A stretch of 64,000 bases of DNA, taken from positions 2,081,501-2,145,500 of the forward strand of contig NZ_CP066308.1 in assembly GCF_016406105.1 (NCBI RefSeq). The letters are read 5' to 3'. Source of the DNA: Brevibacillus composti (lineage in GTDB: Bacteria > Bacillota > Bacilli > Brevibacillales > Brevibacillaceae). The translations under genes and the position numbers were made by a program. The notes under the pieces are model-generated. The model searched no databases, was not told the DNA's origin, and worked only from the letters and a program-made list of their open reading frames with translations. Below, one piece after another: positions 25,136 to 33,606 of this stretch (position 1 is its first letter; every line of letters begins with the position of its first letter).

Positions 25136-26896
25136 TTATTTCGGAAAATACTCTTTCCAGCGGCGATCCACCAGTTCCGCAATTTCCGGAAGGACTTCTA
25201 CTTCGTCCGGATAAAACGGCTTCATGCGGGCGTCCACGACCAGTGGCCCCTCGTAGCGGATCTTGTTGCGGACAATCGTCGATTTGGCGTACAGGTCATG
25301 GGCCGGGTCAAATCTCGTAAACACGGTCCATAAGAACGCAGCCTGGTCTTGGGCGATCGAGGCGTCATCGACAATGCAAATCATCGGCCATTCGCGGCAA
25401 TTCTCATACAGGTAGGGAAGAATTTCTTCACCAAACTCCGGACGGTCTTCATAGGAAGGACCCGAGATGACCAGGCAGCCGGCCGAGAACGGCTGAATGT
25501 TGGAAATGCTCGGAATGCCTTCGCCCTTGTACTCTCGCGGCAGCTCGCGGACGGGGTCGCCGATCCCCAGCATGATCCCTTTGGAACCGTGGTTCAACTT
25601 GCGCCCGGTGTAATCCAGCGTATCGCCCGAGGTATCGTTGACGATCAACAGGTCGCGCTCCGGCTGGAAGCGGGCCAGTACGATTTCGAGGAAATCCCGG
25701 AAGTTGGCGAGATCGCAATCCACGTCGGTCACCATCAGGAACTTTGTCAGCGTCAGCTGACCTTCGCCCATGATGCGAAACGCGTTGGCCATCGCTTCTT
25801 TATAATAGCGCTCCCGGACGATGGCACCGGCCAGGGCGTGGACACCGGTTTCACAATAGGCCCAGATCGCCTTGACGCCCGGCATCACGACAGGGAAGAG
25901 CGGAGAGAGCAGCCGCTGCAGGTATTCGCCGATGTAGTAGTCCTCCTGACGCGGTTTTCCTACGATGGTCGCGGGATAAATCGCGTCTTTGCGGTGAAAC
26001 ATCTGTTTGACGTTGAACACCGGAAAATCGTGGGTCAGCGAATAGTAGCCAAAGTGATCGCCAAACGGGCCTTCCGGTCTGCGAATATGAGGCGGAACCT
26101 CTCCCGTGAAGACAAATTCGGCATCGGCGACAATGCGGTGCGGATGGTTTGGCACTTCGGCCATTTTTAATTTCTCACCCATCACCAGCGAAGCGAATAC
26201 GAGCTCGGGCACCATTTCCGGCAGGGGAGAGATCGCCGCCAAGATGAGCGCAGGCGGACCGCCGATGGTCAAAGTGACCGGAAGCGAGCGATTTTGCCGC
26301 TCCGCTTCGTGATAATGGAAGCCCCCTCCTTTGTGAATCTGCCAGTGCATGCCTGTCGTATTTTTGTCATATATCTGAATCCGGTACATGCCCAAATTAT
26401 GCTGTTTGGTATCCGGATGCTCGGTGTAGACCAGCGGCAGCGTGACGAACGGACCTCCGTCCAGATGCCAGGTAGTCAGGGCGGGAAGCGCTGTCATGTC
26501 TACGTCTGTCGTCGAGATCTGGGTGACCGGCGCTTGACTGGGCGAGACGGTTTTCGTCCCTGTCTTCATGACCTCCAGCAAAGGCCCGCGCAAATCCCAC
26601 AGGCCGGAGAGAGAGGGCGGCATCAGCTTGTCCATTCCATGTACCAGTTCGCGCACGACGTTTTCCGGTTTGGGGCCAAAAGCCATGTCTACCCGCTCGG
26701 CGGTGCCAAACAGATTGGTCACGACAGGAAAAGACTTTCCTTTCACATTGGTAAAGAGCAAGGCGGGCCCTTCCTCCTGGATGACCCTGCGATGTATTTC
26801 AGCCAATTCCAAATAGGGATCGACCGCTGCATCAATTTCAACCAACTGTCCGTGACGGCGCAGTTGTTCCAAGAACGAACGCAGGTTTGCGTGCAT
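25136..26896 (-). CDS. UbiD family decarboxylase
   Basis: 586 residues of the UbiD family, enzymes that use prenylated FMN to remove or add a carboxyl group on aromatic or unsaturated acids. Full-length, with family blocks RSFLEQLRRHGQLVEI, EGPFGDHFGYYS, KFLMVTDVDCD and LDYTGRKLNHGSKG; the conserved Arg/Glu/Asp catalytic region is retained. The ATG has a GGAGGT site seven bases away; an ATG five codons earlier does not. No UbiX-type flavin prenyltransferase is adjacent, so cofactor must come from elsewhere in the genome. Next to the nucleobase permease it may act on a related heterocyclic acid, but this is speculation. Confidence 0.88.
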   Translation of the reverse strand: MHANLRSFLEQLRRHGQLVEIDAAVDPYLELAEIHRRVIQEEGPALLFTNVKGKSFPVVTNLFGTAERVDMAFGPKPENVVRELVHGMDKLMPPSLSGLWDLRGPLLEVMKTGTKTVSPSQAPVTQISTTDVDMTALPALTTWHLDGGPFVTLPLVYTEHPDTKQHNLGMYRIQIYDKNTTGMHWQIHKGGGFHYHEAERQNRSLPVTLTIGGPPALILAAISPLPEMVPELVFASLVMGEKLKMAEVPNHPHRIVADAEFVFTGEVPPHIRRPEGPFGDHFGYYSLTHDFPVFNVKQMFHRKDAIYPATIVGKPRQEDYYIGEYLQRLLSPLFPVVMPGVKAIWAYCETGVHALAGAIVRERYYKEAMANAFRIMGEGQLTLTKFLMVTDVDCDLANFRDFLEIVLARFQPERDLLIVNDTSGDTLDYTGRKLNHGSKGIMLGIGDPVRELPREYKGEGIPSISNIQPFSAGCLVISGPSYEDRPEFGEEILPYLYENCREWPMICIVDDASIAQDQAAFLWTVFTRFDPAHDLYAKSTIVRNKIRYEGPLVVDARMKPFYPDEVEVLPEIAELVDRRWKEYFPK

Positions 26897-27060
26897 GTAT
26901 CTTACCTCCACATCCCCATAATTCCTCTTCTACTGTACACGAGATACCCGGTCGAATCTACTTTTTTCCCCGATCTCCTGTGACGAAATCTTTTCATTGC
27001 GAAAAAAAGTCACTTGACAGCAGGGAGGCAGGAAACTATTCTTGGAAAAATTCACGAGAA

Positions 27061-27090
27061 CTGTTCTGTTCCATATAAAAAGCAGAACAG
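27061..27090. repeat. Inverted repeat before the GNAT gene
   Basis: CTGTTCTG and CAGAACAG are perfect inverted arms separated by 14 bases, ending 16 bases before the ATG and just before the AAGGAG site. It could be an operator or an mRNA hairpin controlling translation. Confidence 0.5.
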
Positions 27091-27106
27091 CAAAGGAGCG
27101 AGTATA

Positions 27107-27697
27107 ATGCTGACGATCAAACCGGTAGTGCTGGAAGGAAAAGGCGTGCGACTGGAGCCGCTTGCCGAGCATCACGGCGAGGGATTGTGGGAGGCTGGGA
27201 GGTACGAGGAGATTTGGACGTACATGTCTATGGCAATGCGGCAGCCAGACGACGCGCGCCAGTTTGTGGACGCTGCCTTGAAGGCGCAAGGCGAAGGCAG
27301 AGAGCTGCCTTTTGCCATTATCGATAAAATGACAGGGGCTGTGGTGGGAAGCACACGATTTATGAATATTGCCAAAGCGGACCGCGGATTGGAGATCGGC
27401 TTTACTTGGCTGACGCCGTCCGTCTGGAAGACGAAAGTCAATACGGAGTGCAAGTGGCTTCTCCTGCGCCACTGTTTCGAAGAGCTGGGATGCATCCGGG
27501 TCCAGCTCAAGACCGATGCGCGCAACCTCAATTCTCAGCGGGCGATCAAGAGAATCGGGGGCGTCTACGAGGGCTTGCATCGCAATCATATGATCGTGCG
27601 CGACGGCTATATCCGCGATACCGTCTTTTTCAGCATCCTGGACAGAGAATGGCCAAAGGTGCAGGAGAAGCTGCAATTGTTGCTGTTTGGTGAATAA
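27107..27697 (+). CDS. GNAT family N-acetyltransferase
   Basis: 196 residues of the RimJ/RimL-like acetyltransferase type: substrate region VVLEGKGVRLEPLAEHH, central strand VVGSTRFMNI, acetyl-CoA region near LEIGFTWL, and the late EELGCIRVQLKTDARNLNSQRAI. Such enzymes move an acetyl group from acetyl-CoA to an amine, either a protein N-terminus or a small molecule; the target here is unknown. The ATG is supported by AAGGAG, while the frame opens 31 codons earlier through the inverted repeat. Single gene. Confidence 0.88.
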   Translation: MLTIKPVVLEGKGVRLEPLAEHHGEGLWEAGRYEEIWTYMSMAMRQPDDARQFVDAALKAQGEGRELPFAIIDKMTGAVVGSTRFMNIAKADRGLEIGFTWLTPSVWKTKVNTECKWLLLRHCFEELGCIRVQLKTDARNLNSQRAIKRIGGVYEGLHRNHMIVRDGYIRDTVFFSILDREWPKVQEKLQLLLFGE

Positions 27698-27710
27698 GGA
27701 GGGATAGGGA

Positions 27711-27740
27711 TTGTGGACAAGCGGCGGCGATGTATACAAT
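27711..27740 (+). promoter_or_regulatory. Possible promoter before the DUF3054 gene
   Basis: TTGTGG and TACAAT with an 18-base spacer. The only candidate in the gap between the acetyltransferase and the membrane protein gene. Confidence 0.4.
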
Positions 27741-27815
27741 GGGCATGTCAGCCTGTCGACGTGAATGCGTGGCAGCATGACGCCTGAATGATACAGAGAG
27801 ATGAGGGCTGCTTCG

Positions 27816-28217
27816 ATGGTACAGCGCATTAGCTGCCCGGCCGGTATTGTCCTGCTCGCGGGAGATTTGGCCGCTTTTATACTGTTTACTTATTATGGAA
27901 AAATTGCGCATGGATTGCCCACGCATTGGGCTGGTATTTTGGAGACGATGGCTCCATTTCTGCTGGGATGGATCTCGGCTGGCCTCCTGCTGCAACCGTA
28001 TCGCAGGGAGACGCTGGAGAGGGCGGCGAGGCAGCTGGGCAATGTTCTCGTGATGTGGACACTGGCCGCGCCGATCGGCATCCTAATTCGCTACCTGTGG
28101 CAGGGACAGCCCCCCACCTGGCTGTTTATCGCCGTCGCGTATTTTGTCATGCTCGCCTTTTTGCTCGCGTGGCGCATTCCATTTGCCGCTGCGTACGCCT
28201 GGCGCAGGAGGCGGTAA
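27816..28217 (+). CDS. DUF3054 family membrane protein
   Basis: 133 residues with four membrane helices and a basic C-terminus. The N-terminal helix has the AGDLAAFILFTYYGK pattern and a later W-x-x-x-AAPIGILIRYL helix, as in DUF3054 proteins. No function is known for the family. An ATG five codons upstream is the alternative start; I prefer this one for its GAGGG site eight bases away. Confidence 0.75.
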   Translation: MVQRISCPAGIVLLAGDLAAFILFTYYGKIAHGLPTHWAGILETMAPFLLGWISAGLLLQPYRRETLERAARQLGNVLVMWTLAAPIGILIRYLWQGQPPTWLFIAVAYFVMLAFLLAWRIPFAAAYAWRRRR

Positions 28218-28308
28218 AATCGCTGCGGCAGCTCCCTTTTGTCTGCTGATAAATCTGCCTGATACGGGGGACGATACCTGTTGACGACAGCAAAAGGGAG
28301 GTGGGCCT

Positions 28309-28428
28309 GTGGGGAAGAACAACAACAGCAAGGACCTTGGCAAACATCGCGGAAAAACATTGGACGAGAACGATAAAAACACCAATCTCCGCCAATCCAA
28401 TCACAACGACCGCAACAAACAGGAATAG
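28309..28428 (+). CDS. Small Asn/Lys-rich hydrophilic protein, spore-protein-like
   Basis: 39 residues from GTG, preceded by a very strong GGGAGGTG site and closed by TAG and a terminator 13 bases later. The product starts GKNNNSKDLGKHRGKTL and is almost free of hydrophobic residues, with Asn, Lys, Asp and Gln dominating. Composition and size recall minor small acid-soluble spore proteins (SspN/SspP/SspO kinds), but I cannot match it to one. It is too short for ordinary gene callers. Its own terminator and ribosome site make a real gene likely. Confidence 0.65.
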   Translation: MGKNNNSKDLGKHRGKTLDENDKNTNLRQSNHNDRNKQE

Positions 28429-28441
28429 GTGGCCTAAGAAG

Positions 28442-28477
28442 CGAGCCGTCACGCTGGAGCGGCTCGTTTTTCTTTTT
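28442..28477 (+). terminator. Rho-independent terminator of the small Asn-rich gene
   Basis: CGAGCCG and CGGCTCG with an eleven-base loop and a T-rich tail. Confidence 0.8.
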
Positions 28478-28580
28478 CGTACCGAGCCGCATCCCGTTAC
28501 AGGCTGGATGCGAGAATATGCTATAATATCCCCAGTTTGCGGAAAGCAGATAGGAAGCAGGACAGTGGAGGGGAACTAAC

Positions 28581-28943
28581 GTGTCAGAACCATTGCAGGA
28601 TGTTGAGCCGATCACTATGTCATCGCAGGCTTTTCTGATTCTGTGCAGAATGCTGGACGGCTGCTATGACGAACTGCGCGGACAGGAGCATACAGGTGAA
28701 CTGGTCGAATCCATCGCCGATATATTGCTGGCTGGGGTACAAAAGCTGGAGGAGCAGGAAAAAAAGCCGAAAACGATTACCTTTCCGCTCACCTTGCCGC
28801 AGGCTTATTTCCTGCGCAGGCTGGTGTCCGAGCTCTTGCTCAGGATGCCGGAAGAGCAGCAGGGCAAAACAGCAGAATGGCTGCGGGAATGCCTGACAGC
28901 CCTGTCGGGAGGCGGTCAGGAGCATGGACAACCGCTATCCTGA
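28581..28943 (+). CDS. Uncharacterised protein upstream of tenI
   Basis: 120 residues from GTG with a GGAGGGG site. Predicted all-helical, with a hydrophobic N-terminal helix (SSQAFLILCRMLDGCYDEL) and a Glu/Lys-rich middle. No motif recognised. Its last 20 bases overlap the start of tenI in another frame, so it is the first gene of a coupled three-gene unit with the two thiamine-related genes. Confidence 0.65.
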   Translation: MSEPLQDVEPITMSSQAFLILCRMLDGCYDELRGQEHTGELVESIADILLAGVQKLEEQEKKPKTITFPLTLPQAYFLRRLVSELLLRMPEEQQGKTAEWLRECLTALSGGGQEHGQPLS

Positions 28944-29556
28944 ACTGCATCTGGTCACCAGCGGGAGACAAGAGCGGGATTCGCTGCTGCGAATCGCCGA
29001 GGCCGCTTACGCCGGGGGAATCACGTACTTACATATACGGGAAAAGCAGCGGACGGCCCGTGAAATCATGGAGTGGGCCGTCGCGCTGGCCGAAATCATG
29101 CCGCGGGATCGCATCTTTATCAACGATCGCGTGGACGTGGCCGCCGCCACATCATGCGGCGGCGCTCACCTCGCCTATCACAGCATACCCGCAGCCGCCG
29201 CGCGAACCGTGCTGAAGCCCGGACAGAAGATCGGCTGCTCCGTTCATTCCATGGCGGAAGCGCAGGCGGCGCTGTCCCAAAAAGTGGACTACCTGTTTTA
29301 CGGACATATCTTCGCAAGCGGCTCAAAGCCAGGGGTGGCGCCGCGAGGAACGGAAGAGTTGAGCGAGATCACCTGTTCGCTGGATATACCCGTGATCGGG
29401 ATCGGCGGTATCAAACCGGACAATGTCGGTCGAGTGCTCGCGGCCGGTTGTGCCGGTGTAGCAGTCTTGTCCGGAATAACCGAGGCTCCGGACAGCAAGC
29501 GGGCTGCGCAGGCTTATCGGGAGGCGCTGGACCGTTGGAGGGAGGAAAACACATGA
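28924..29556 (+). CDS. tenI: Thiazole tautomerase TenI / ThiE-like
   Basis: 210 residues with the (beta/alpha)8 thiamine phosphate synthase fold. It starts RYPELHLVTSGR, carries YLHIREKQRTAREI and ends in the phosphate-binding GIGGIKPDNVGRVLAAGCAGVAVLSGI. In Bacillus, TenI isomerises the thiazole carboxylate intermediate rather than making thiamine phosphate. The paralogue that follows has the more canonical ThiE residues, so I assign this one to TenI. It overlaps the upstream gene by 20 bases and its stop overlaps the next start (ATGA). Confidence 0.8.
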   Translation: MDNRYPELHLVTSGRQERDSLLRIAEAAYAGGITYLHIREKQRTAREIMEWAVALAEIMPRDRIFINDRVDVAAATSCGGAHLAYHSIPAAAARTVLKPGQKIGCSVHSMAEAQAALSQKVDYLFYGHIFASGSKPGVAPRGTEELSEITCSLDIPVIGIGGIKPDNVGRVLAAGCAGVAVLSGITEAPDSKRAAQAYREALDRWREENT

Positions 29557-30242
29557 AAAACAATGTGAGAGATATTAAGCGGCTGCGTGAAAAGCTGGGG
29601 GTCTATTTCGTCGTCGGCACCCAGGACTGCGACTACTCGGCCGAACGCACGCTGGACATCGTCAAAAAAGCCCTGCAGGGGGGAGTCGGCACCTTGCAGC
29701 TGCGGGACAAGGGGAGCCGGCTGACCCAGCCGGAAAAGGAGCAGTTGGGCAGGGAGATGCAGCAGCTGGCCCGCCAGTACGAGGCGCTGTTTTTTGTCAA
29801 TGATGATGTGGAACTGGCGATCACCCTGAAAGCCGACGGCGTGCATGTCGGACAGGATGACATGAAGCTGGAAGAGGTTCGCGCACGGGTGGGTGCGGAG
29901 ATGTACATCGGCGTGTCTGCCGGCACAGTGCAGGAGGCGAGAGAAGCGCTGGCAGGCGGAGCGGACTGTATCGGTGTCGGCGCCATGTACGCGACCGCAT
30001 CCAAGGCAGATGCAGGAGAGCCGATCGGGCCGTCCGGACTGCGGACGATTCGGGAGTCGGTCGGGGCGGATCTGCCCATCGTGGGAATCGGGGGCATCAC
30101 GCTTGGCAATGCCGCAAGCGTCCTGTCCGCCGGAGCCGATGGGGTGGCCGTGATCAGTGCGATCAGCAAGGCGGCTGCGCCGGATGAAGCAGCCAGAGAG
30201 CTCAAACGACTGGTGGATCGGATCAAGCACTCGCCCAAGTAA
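29553..30242 (+). CDS. thiE: Thiamine phosphate synthase
   Basis: Joins hydroxymethylpyrimidine diphosphate and thiazole phosphate carboxylate to form thiamine phosphate. 229 residues. Canonical blocks: YFVVGTQDC, GGVGTLQLRDKG, FFVNDDVELA, ADGVHVGQDDM, YIGVSAGTVQEA, DCIGVGAMYAT and VGIGGITLGNA. The frame is open 160 codons further upstream but that part is tenI in another frame; the ATG overlapping the tenI stop, with GGAGG, is correct. No thiamine pyrophosphate riboswitch was recognised upstream of the operon. Confidence 0.93.
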   Translation: MKNNVRDIKRLREKLGVYFVVGTQDCDYSAERTLDIVKKALQGGVGTLQLRDKGSRLTQPEKEQLGREMQQLARQYEALFFVNDDVELAITLKADGVHVGQDDMKLEEVRARVGAEMYIGVSAGTVQEAREALAGGADCIGVGAMYATASKADAGEPIGPSGLRTIRESVGADLPIVGIGGITLGNAASVLSAGADGVAVISAISKAAAPDEAARELKRLVDRIKHSPK

Positions 30243-30303
30243 GCTAACATACCTTACAAAAAAACAGCAGCAATGGCTGTACCTGGTATGAGAGGTGAAA
30301 CAG

Positions 30304-31218
30304 ATGAAACAACGCAACTATCGGATTGGCTATGAATGGGTGAGCAAACGAGAGCTGTTGGAGCGTTTGGAGCTGCAAGATTGTGCGCTGGTGGAACATA
30401 GGCGGCTGGCACCGTCCGCCGCGCATCCCGATGCGGAAATGGTCTCTCCGGAGGAGGAAAGACATGCGGTTCTGGTGCGATTTCAGAGGAGACCGAGCGA
30501 ATGGATCACGTTTAACGGCTTGTATGAAATCTCTGCGCGCGAGCCCATACCCTGGATTGATTCCCCGCTGGAGTATCATCTGTTTGGCACGGAGCTGATA
30601 CCGGGCAATATCCGCAGGGAAAAGGCGCCGCAAGCCCGCATCCCTGCCCGCACCAAGCTGCAGGTGGCGGCCATCCGGCAGGAGACCGTCTTTGTTACCG
30701 TGCCGGGCCATCCGTCACGGCGCTATGAAATGTCGCTGGCCCATGCCCGTTTTGCCAAGGATCATCCGACCGAGTTGGAGCTCAAACTGCAGGTATTTGC
30801 CTTTCCGCCGCGGGAGGATATTCTGGTTGACTGGCTGCTCAAGGAAGGCAGGAAATCCGGGATCATTACCCGGCCCAATCAGGAGCGCGTGGAGCGGTCT
30901 GCTTTTCAGGTGTGGGATGAGGTGCGCCAGGAATACGGCATCAGTGTAAGCGCGGCTCTCCTGGCAATCAAGCAGGCTCTCGTCGTGCTCGACAGAGCTG
31001 GCGTGGAAGCTGACTTTCCCTATCCGATACAGGACATATCCGATCTCTCGTTGTCCAATGACGATGAGCGAGATGCCTTTTACTCGTACCATGCCGTACG
31101 TTGTTCGATTGCCGCTGTCGCGTCTCTCCTGACGACTGATCCGCGTGATCCGCTGCAGGACGTGCTGCTGATGGAGATCATGCTCGAACAGCAGGTGAAC
31201 CGCAGGCGGGAATCATAG
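30304..31218 (+). CDS. Uncharacterised protein
   Basis: 304 residues, no signal peptide or membrane helix. The middle (about 95-175) is beta-rich with ARTKLQVAAIRQETVFVTVPGHP. The C-terminal third is helical and Asp/Glu-rich near DLSLSNDDERDAFYSYHAVRC. I recognise no catalytic motif. The ATG follows AGAGGTG six bases away; a GTG three codons earlier lies within that site. Stands alone, same strand as its neighbours. Confidence 0.65.
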   Translation: MKQRNYRIGYEWVSKRELLERLELQDCALVEHRRLAPSAAHPDAEMVSPEEERHAVLVRFQRRPSEWITFNGLYEISAREPIPWIDSPLEYHLFGTELIPGNIRREKAPQARIPARTKLQVAAIRQETVFVTVPGHPSRRYEMSLAHARFAKDHPTELELKLQVFAFPPREDILVDWLLKEGRKSGIITRPNQERVERSAFQVWDEVRQEYGISVSAALLAIKQALVVLDRAGVEADFPYPIQDISDLSLSNDDERDAFYSYHAVRCSIAAVASLLTTDPRDPLQDVLLMEIMLEQQVNRRRES

Positions 31219-31257
31219 AATCGAAAAAAATCATGACGAAAAAGGAAGTGGATAAAA

Positions 31258-31548
31258 ATGTATGTATCAATGAATCGTTTAACGGTGCCAGCAGATTATC
31301 GCGAGCATCTGGAGCGGGCGTTCAGCCAGGGCGGAGAGCGGATGAAAGAAGTGCCGGGATTCCTCGAATTTCTCTTTCTCGCGCCGACCGAAGGCGATGA
31401 ATACACGGTGTTTACCAAGTGGACAAGCGAGCAGGACTACGTCAACTGGACCCAGAGCGAGGCTTTCAAGCGTTCCCATGCAGGCAGCAATCCCAATAGT
31501 CCCGTGAAGTCGGAACTTCGCACCTACCACGTCAAAGCATCCAGCTAA
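31258..31548 (+). CDS. Antibiotic biosynthesis monooxygenase-fold protein (HmoA-like)
   Basis: 96 residues with the dimeric ferredoxin-like fold of the ABM/IsdG superfamily: MNRLTVPADYREHLERAF, PGFLEFLFL, then TKWTSEQDYVNWTQSEAFKRSH. The Trp and His in the last block match heme-degrading monooxygenases of the HmoA type in Bacillus, so heme breakdown for iron is a reasonable guess. AAGGAAGTGG lies before the ATG. A terminator follows. Confidence 0.8.
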   Translation: MYVSMNRLTVPADYREHLERAFSQGGERMKEVPGFLEFLFLAPTEGDEYTVFTKWTSEQDYVNWTQSEAFKRSHAGSNPNSPVKSELRTYHVKASS

Positions 31549-31554
31549 ACGCTT

Positions 31555-31595
31555 GGCATTCGTTTGCGATTCAAGCAGGCGAGTGCCTTTTTTGT
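31555..31595 (+). terminator. Rho-independent terminator
   Basis: GGCATTCG and CGAGTGCC (one G-T pair) over a 17-base loop, then TTTTTT. Ends the HmoA-like gene. Confidence 0.65.
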
Positions 31596-31712
31596 TTTCA
31601 GATAAGTTGCGCGATAAACATTTTTTCACAAATTGTTACCAATTCATGATATGATAGGGTGAGCAAAAGAAAACGCTTACATGGTTACTATCCTTTTTAG
31701 GGGGCAGTGAGT

Positions 31713-33476
31713 ATGAGTCGCGTAGAACCTGATTTTTCACTAGTCCAGGTGCCTGTTCATCTGCGTGAGTTCGTCGTCGATCAGGATTACGACAAATACA
31801 CGCCGGTTGATCATGCGGTCTGGCGATATGTGATGCGTCAAAACCATCATTATCTGGGCACGAGGGCGCATTCTGCGTATCTGGAGGGATTGCGTCTCTC
31901 CGGCATCAGTGTGGAGCGCATCCCCAATATCCGGGAGATGAACGAATGCTTGTCAAAGATAGGCTGGGGCGCTGTGACCATCGACGGTTTCATCCCTGCC
32001 GTCGCCTTTTTCGATTTTCAAGCACACCAGATTCTGCCGATCGCCTGCGATATACGACAGTATGATCACATCGCCTACACCCCTGCGCCCGACATCATTC
32101 ACGAAGCAGCCGGCCACGCGCCGATCATTCTCGACGAGACGTATCGCATGTTCTTGAAGCGATTTGGCGAGATTGGCTCGAAGGCGCTGTCCTCCCGGGA
32201 AGACTATGAGCTATATGAAGCCATTCGCTATCTGTCGATCGTCAAGGAAGATCCGGATTCGACCGAGGACGTGATTCGCCAGGCCGAAGAGGAGTTGGAA
32301 CGCAAAGCGCAGGCGGTGCACCGGGTCTCCGAGGCGAATGAACTGGCCCGCCTCTACTGGTGGACGGTCGAGTACGGCTTGATCGGGGATTGTGAGAATC
32401 CACGCATATACGGAGCAGGGCTACTCTCATCCGTCGGCGAGAGCATCAGCTGTATGAAAGAGGACGTAAAGAAAATACCTTTTTCGCTGGAAGCCTGCAT
32501 CGCCACGGACTATGACATCACCAAGCCGCAGCCGCAGCTGTTTGTCTGCAAAAATTTTCAGGAGCTGATCGATGCGGTTGAGGAGTACGCCAAGCGCATG
32601 GCCGTAACCGTCGGCGGTACCAAGAGCTTGATTCAGGCCAGCCAGATGCCGCAGACCACGACGTCCGTCTACAGTTCGGGCCTTCAGGTGAGCGGTATTT
32701 TATCGGAGCTGGTATTTGATGAGACAGGGGAAGCCATCTATCTCAAAACCTCCGGCCCAACCGCTTTGGCCGTTTCGGACAAAGAACTGCCCGGACACGG
32801 CAAGGAATACCACCGCGAGGGATTCGGCTCGCCGATCGGTCGTTTGGCGGGAGAGGCGGAGCCGTTGGAGTTGTTTTCAGATGAAAAACTGCGGGAGTAC
32901 GGGATTTCCCCAGGACAGAGATGCACCCTCGCCTTCGCTTCGGGTGTTCACGTGGAAGGGATTGTCCACTATATTCAGCGTGAGCGCGGCAAGGTCGTGC
33001 TGATCGGATTCGACCCGTGCACGGTAACCTATCGGGATCAGGTGCTGTTCCAGGCGGAATGGGGGGTTTTTGACATGGCCGTCGGGGAGCGGATCGTCTC
33101 CGTCTTTGCCGGCGCCGCAGACAGGGAAGCATTTGCGACGGGGACGCACAGACCATCGGCCATCACGGCCAAAATGCCCAGCTATTCCCCTGAGCTGCTC
33201 AGACTGCATCAGCTGTATCAGCGAGTTCGGCAGCTTCGCGAGGAATCGCAGGAGCGGGATCAGGTACAACATGAGCTGGCTGCCATCATCGGCGAGGTCG
33301 ATGCCTCCTATCAGGAGGATTGGTTGATTCGCCTGGAGATTCTGGAACTTCTGCGAGCGGAAGAGGGGACGGAGAGCGAACAGAGCCGACTCGTCACATC
33401 TCTGGAAGCGCTCATGGAGAAGCTTCCGGAGCAGCGGCAATTAATCGAAAACGGGCTTCGTCTCTTGAGCGAATAA
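31713..33476 (+). CDS. phhA: Phenylalanine 4-monooxygenase (aromatic amino acid hydroxylase), long form
   Basis: Pterin-dependent iron enzyme that makes tyrosine from phenylalanine. 587 residues. The first 300 carry the catalytic domain with the iron ligands His130 and His135 (HEAAGH) and Glu220 (WWTVEYGLIG), preceded by VTIDGFIPAVAFFDFQA. The second half has no family motif I know: a beta-rich part (about 320-450) and a Glu/Leu-rich helical tail. Typical proteobacterial PhhA is about half this length; a long form is known from Bacillus. AGGGGG precedes the ATG. No pterin carbinolamine dehydratase gene is adjacent. Confidence 0.92.
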   Translation: MSRVEPDFSLVQVPVHLREFVVDQDYDKYTPVDHAVWRYVMRQNHHYLGTRAHSAYLEGLRLSGISVERIPNIREMNECLSKIGWGAVTIDGFIPAVAFFDFQAHQILPIACDIRQYDHIAYTPAPDIIHEAAGHAPIILDETYRMFLKRFGEIGSKALSSREDYELYEAIRYLSIVKEDPDSTEDVIRQAEEELERKAQAVHRVSEANELARLYWWTVEYGLIGDCENPRIYGAGLLSSVGESISCMKEDVKKIPFSLEACIATDYDITKPQPQLFVCKNFQELIDAVEEYAKRMAVTVGGTKSLIQASQMPQTTTSVYSSGLQVSGILSELVFDETGEAIYLKTSGPTALAVSDKELPGHGKEYHREGFGSPIGRLAGEAEPLELFSDEKLREYGISPGQRCTLAFASGVHVEGIVHYIQRERGKVVLIGFDPCTVTYRDQVLFQAEWGVFDMAVGERIVSVFAGAADREAFATGTHRPSAITAKMPSYSPELLRLHQLYQRVRQLREESQERDQVQHELAAIIGEVDASYQEDWLIRLEILELLRAEEGTESEQSRLVTSLEALMEKLPEQRQLIENGLRLLSE

Positions 33477-33606
33477 GGGAATCAGTCAGCGGCGTGAATG
33501 GCTCCGAAAGGGGATGGTCACGCCGCTTTACATTCTCGCATGTTTATGGAATAAATATATATGAATGTTTTTCCAATAAATGAAAAGAGACAAAGGAGCC
33601 AGTAGA

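Noticed and set aside
28430..28930. Thiamine pyrophosphate riboswitch upstream of tenI/thiE
   Set aside because: No THI-box core motif could be found; only an ordinary terminator and the 120-residue gene are present.
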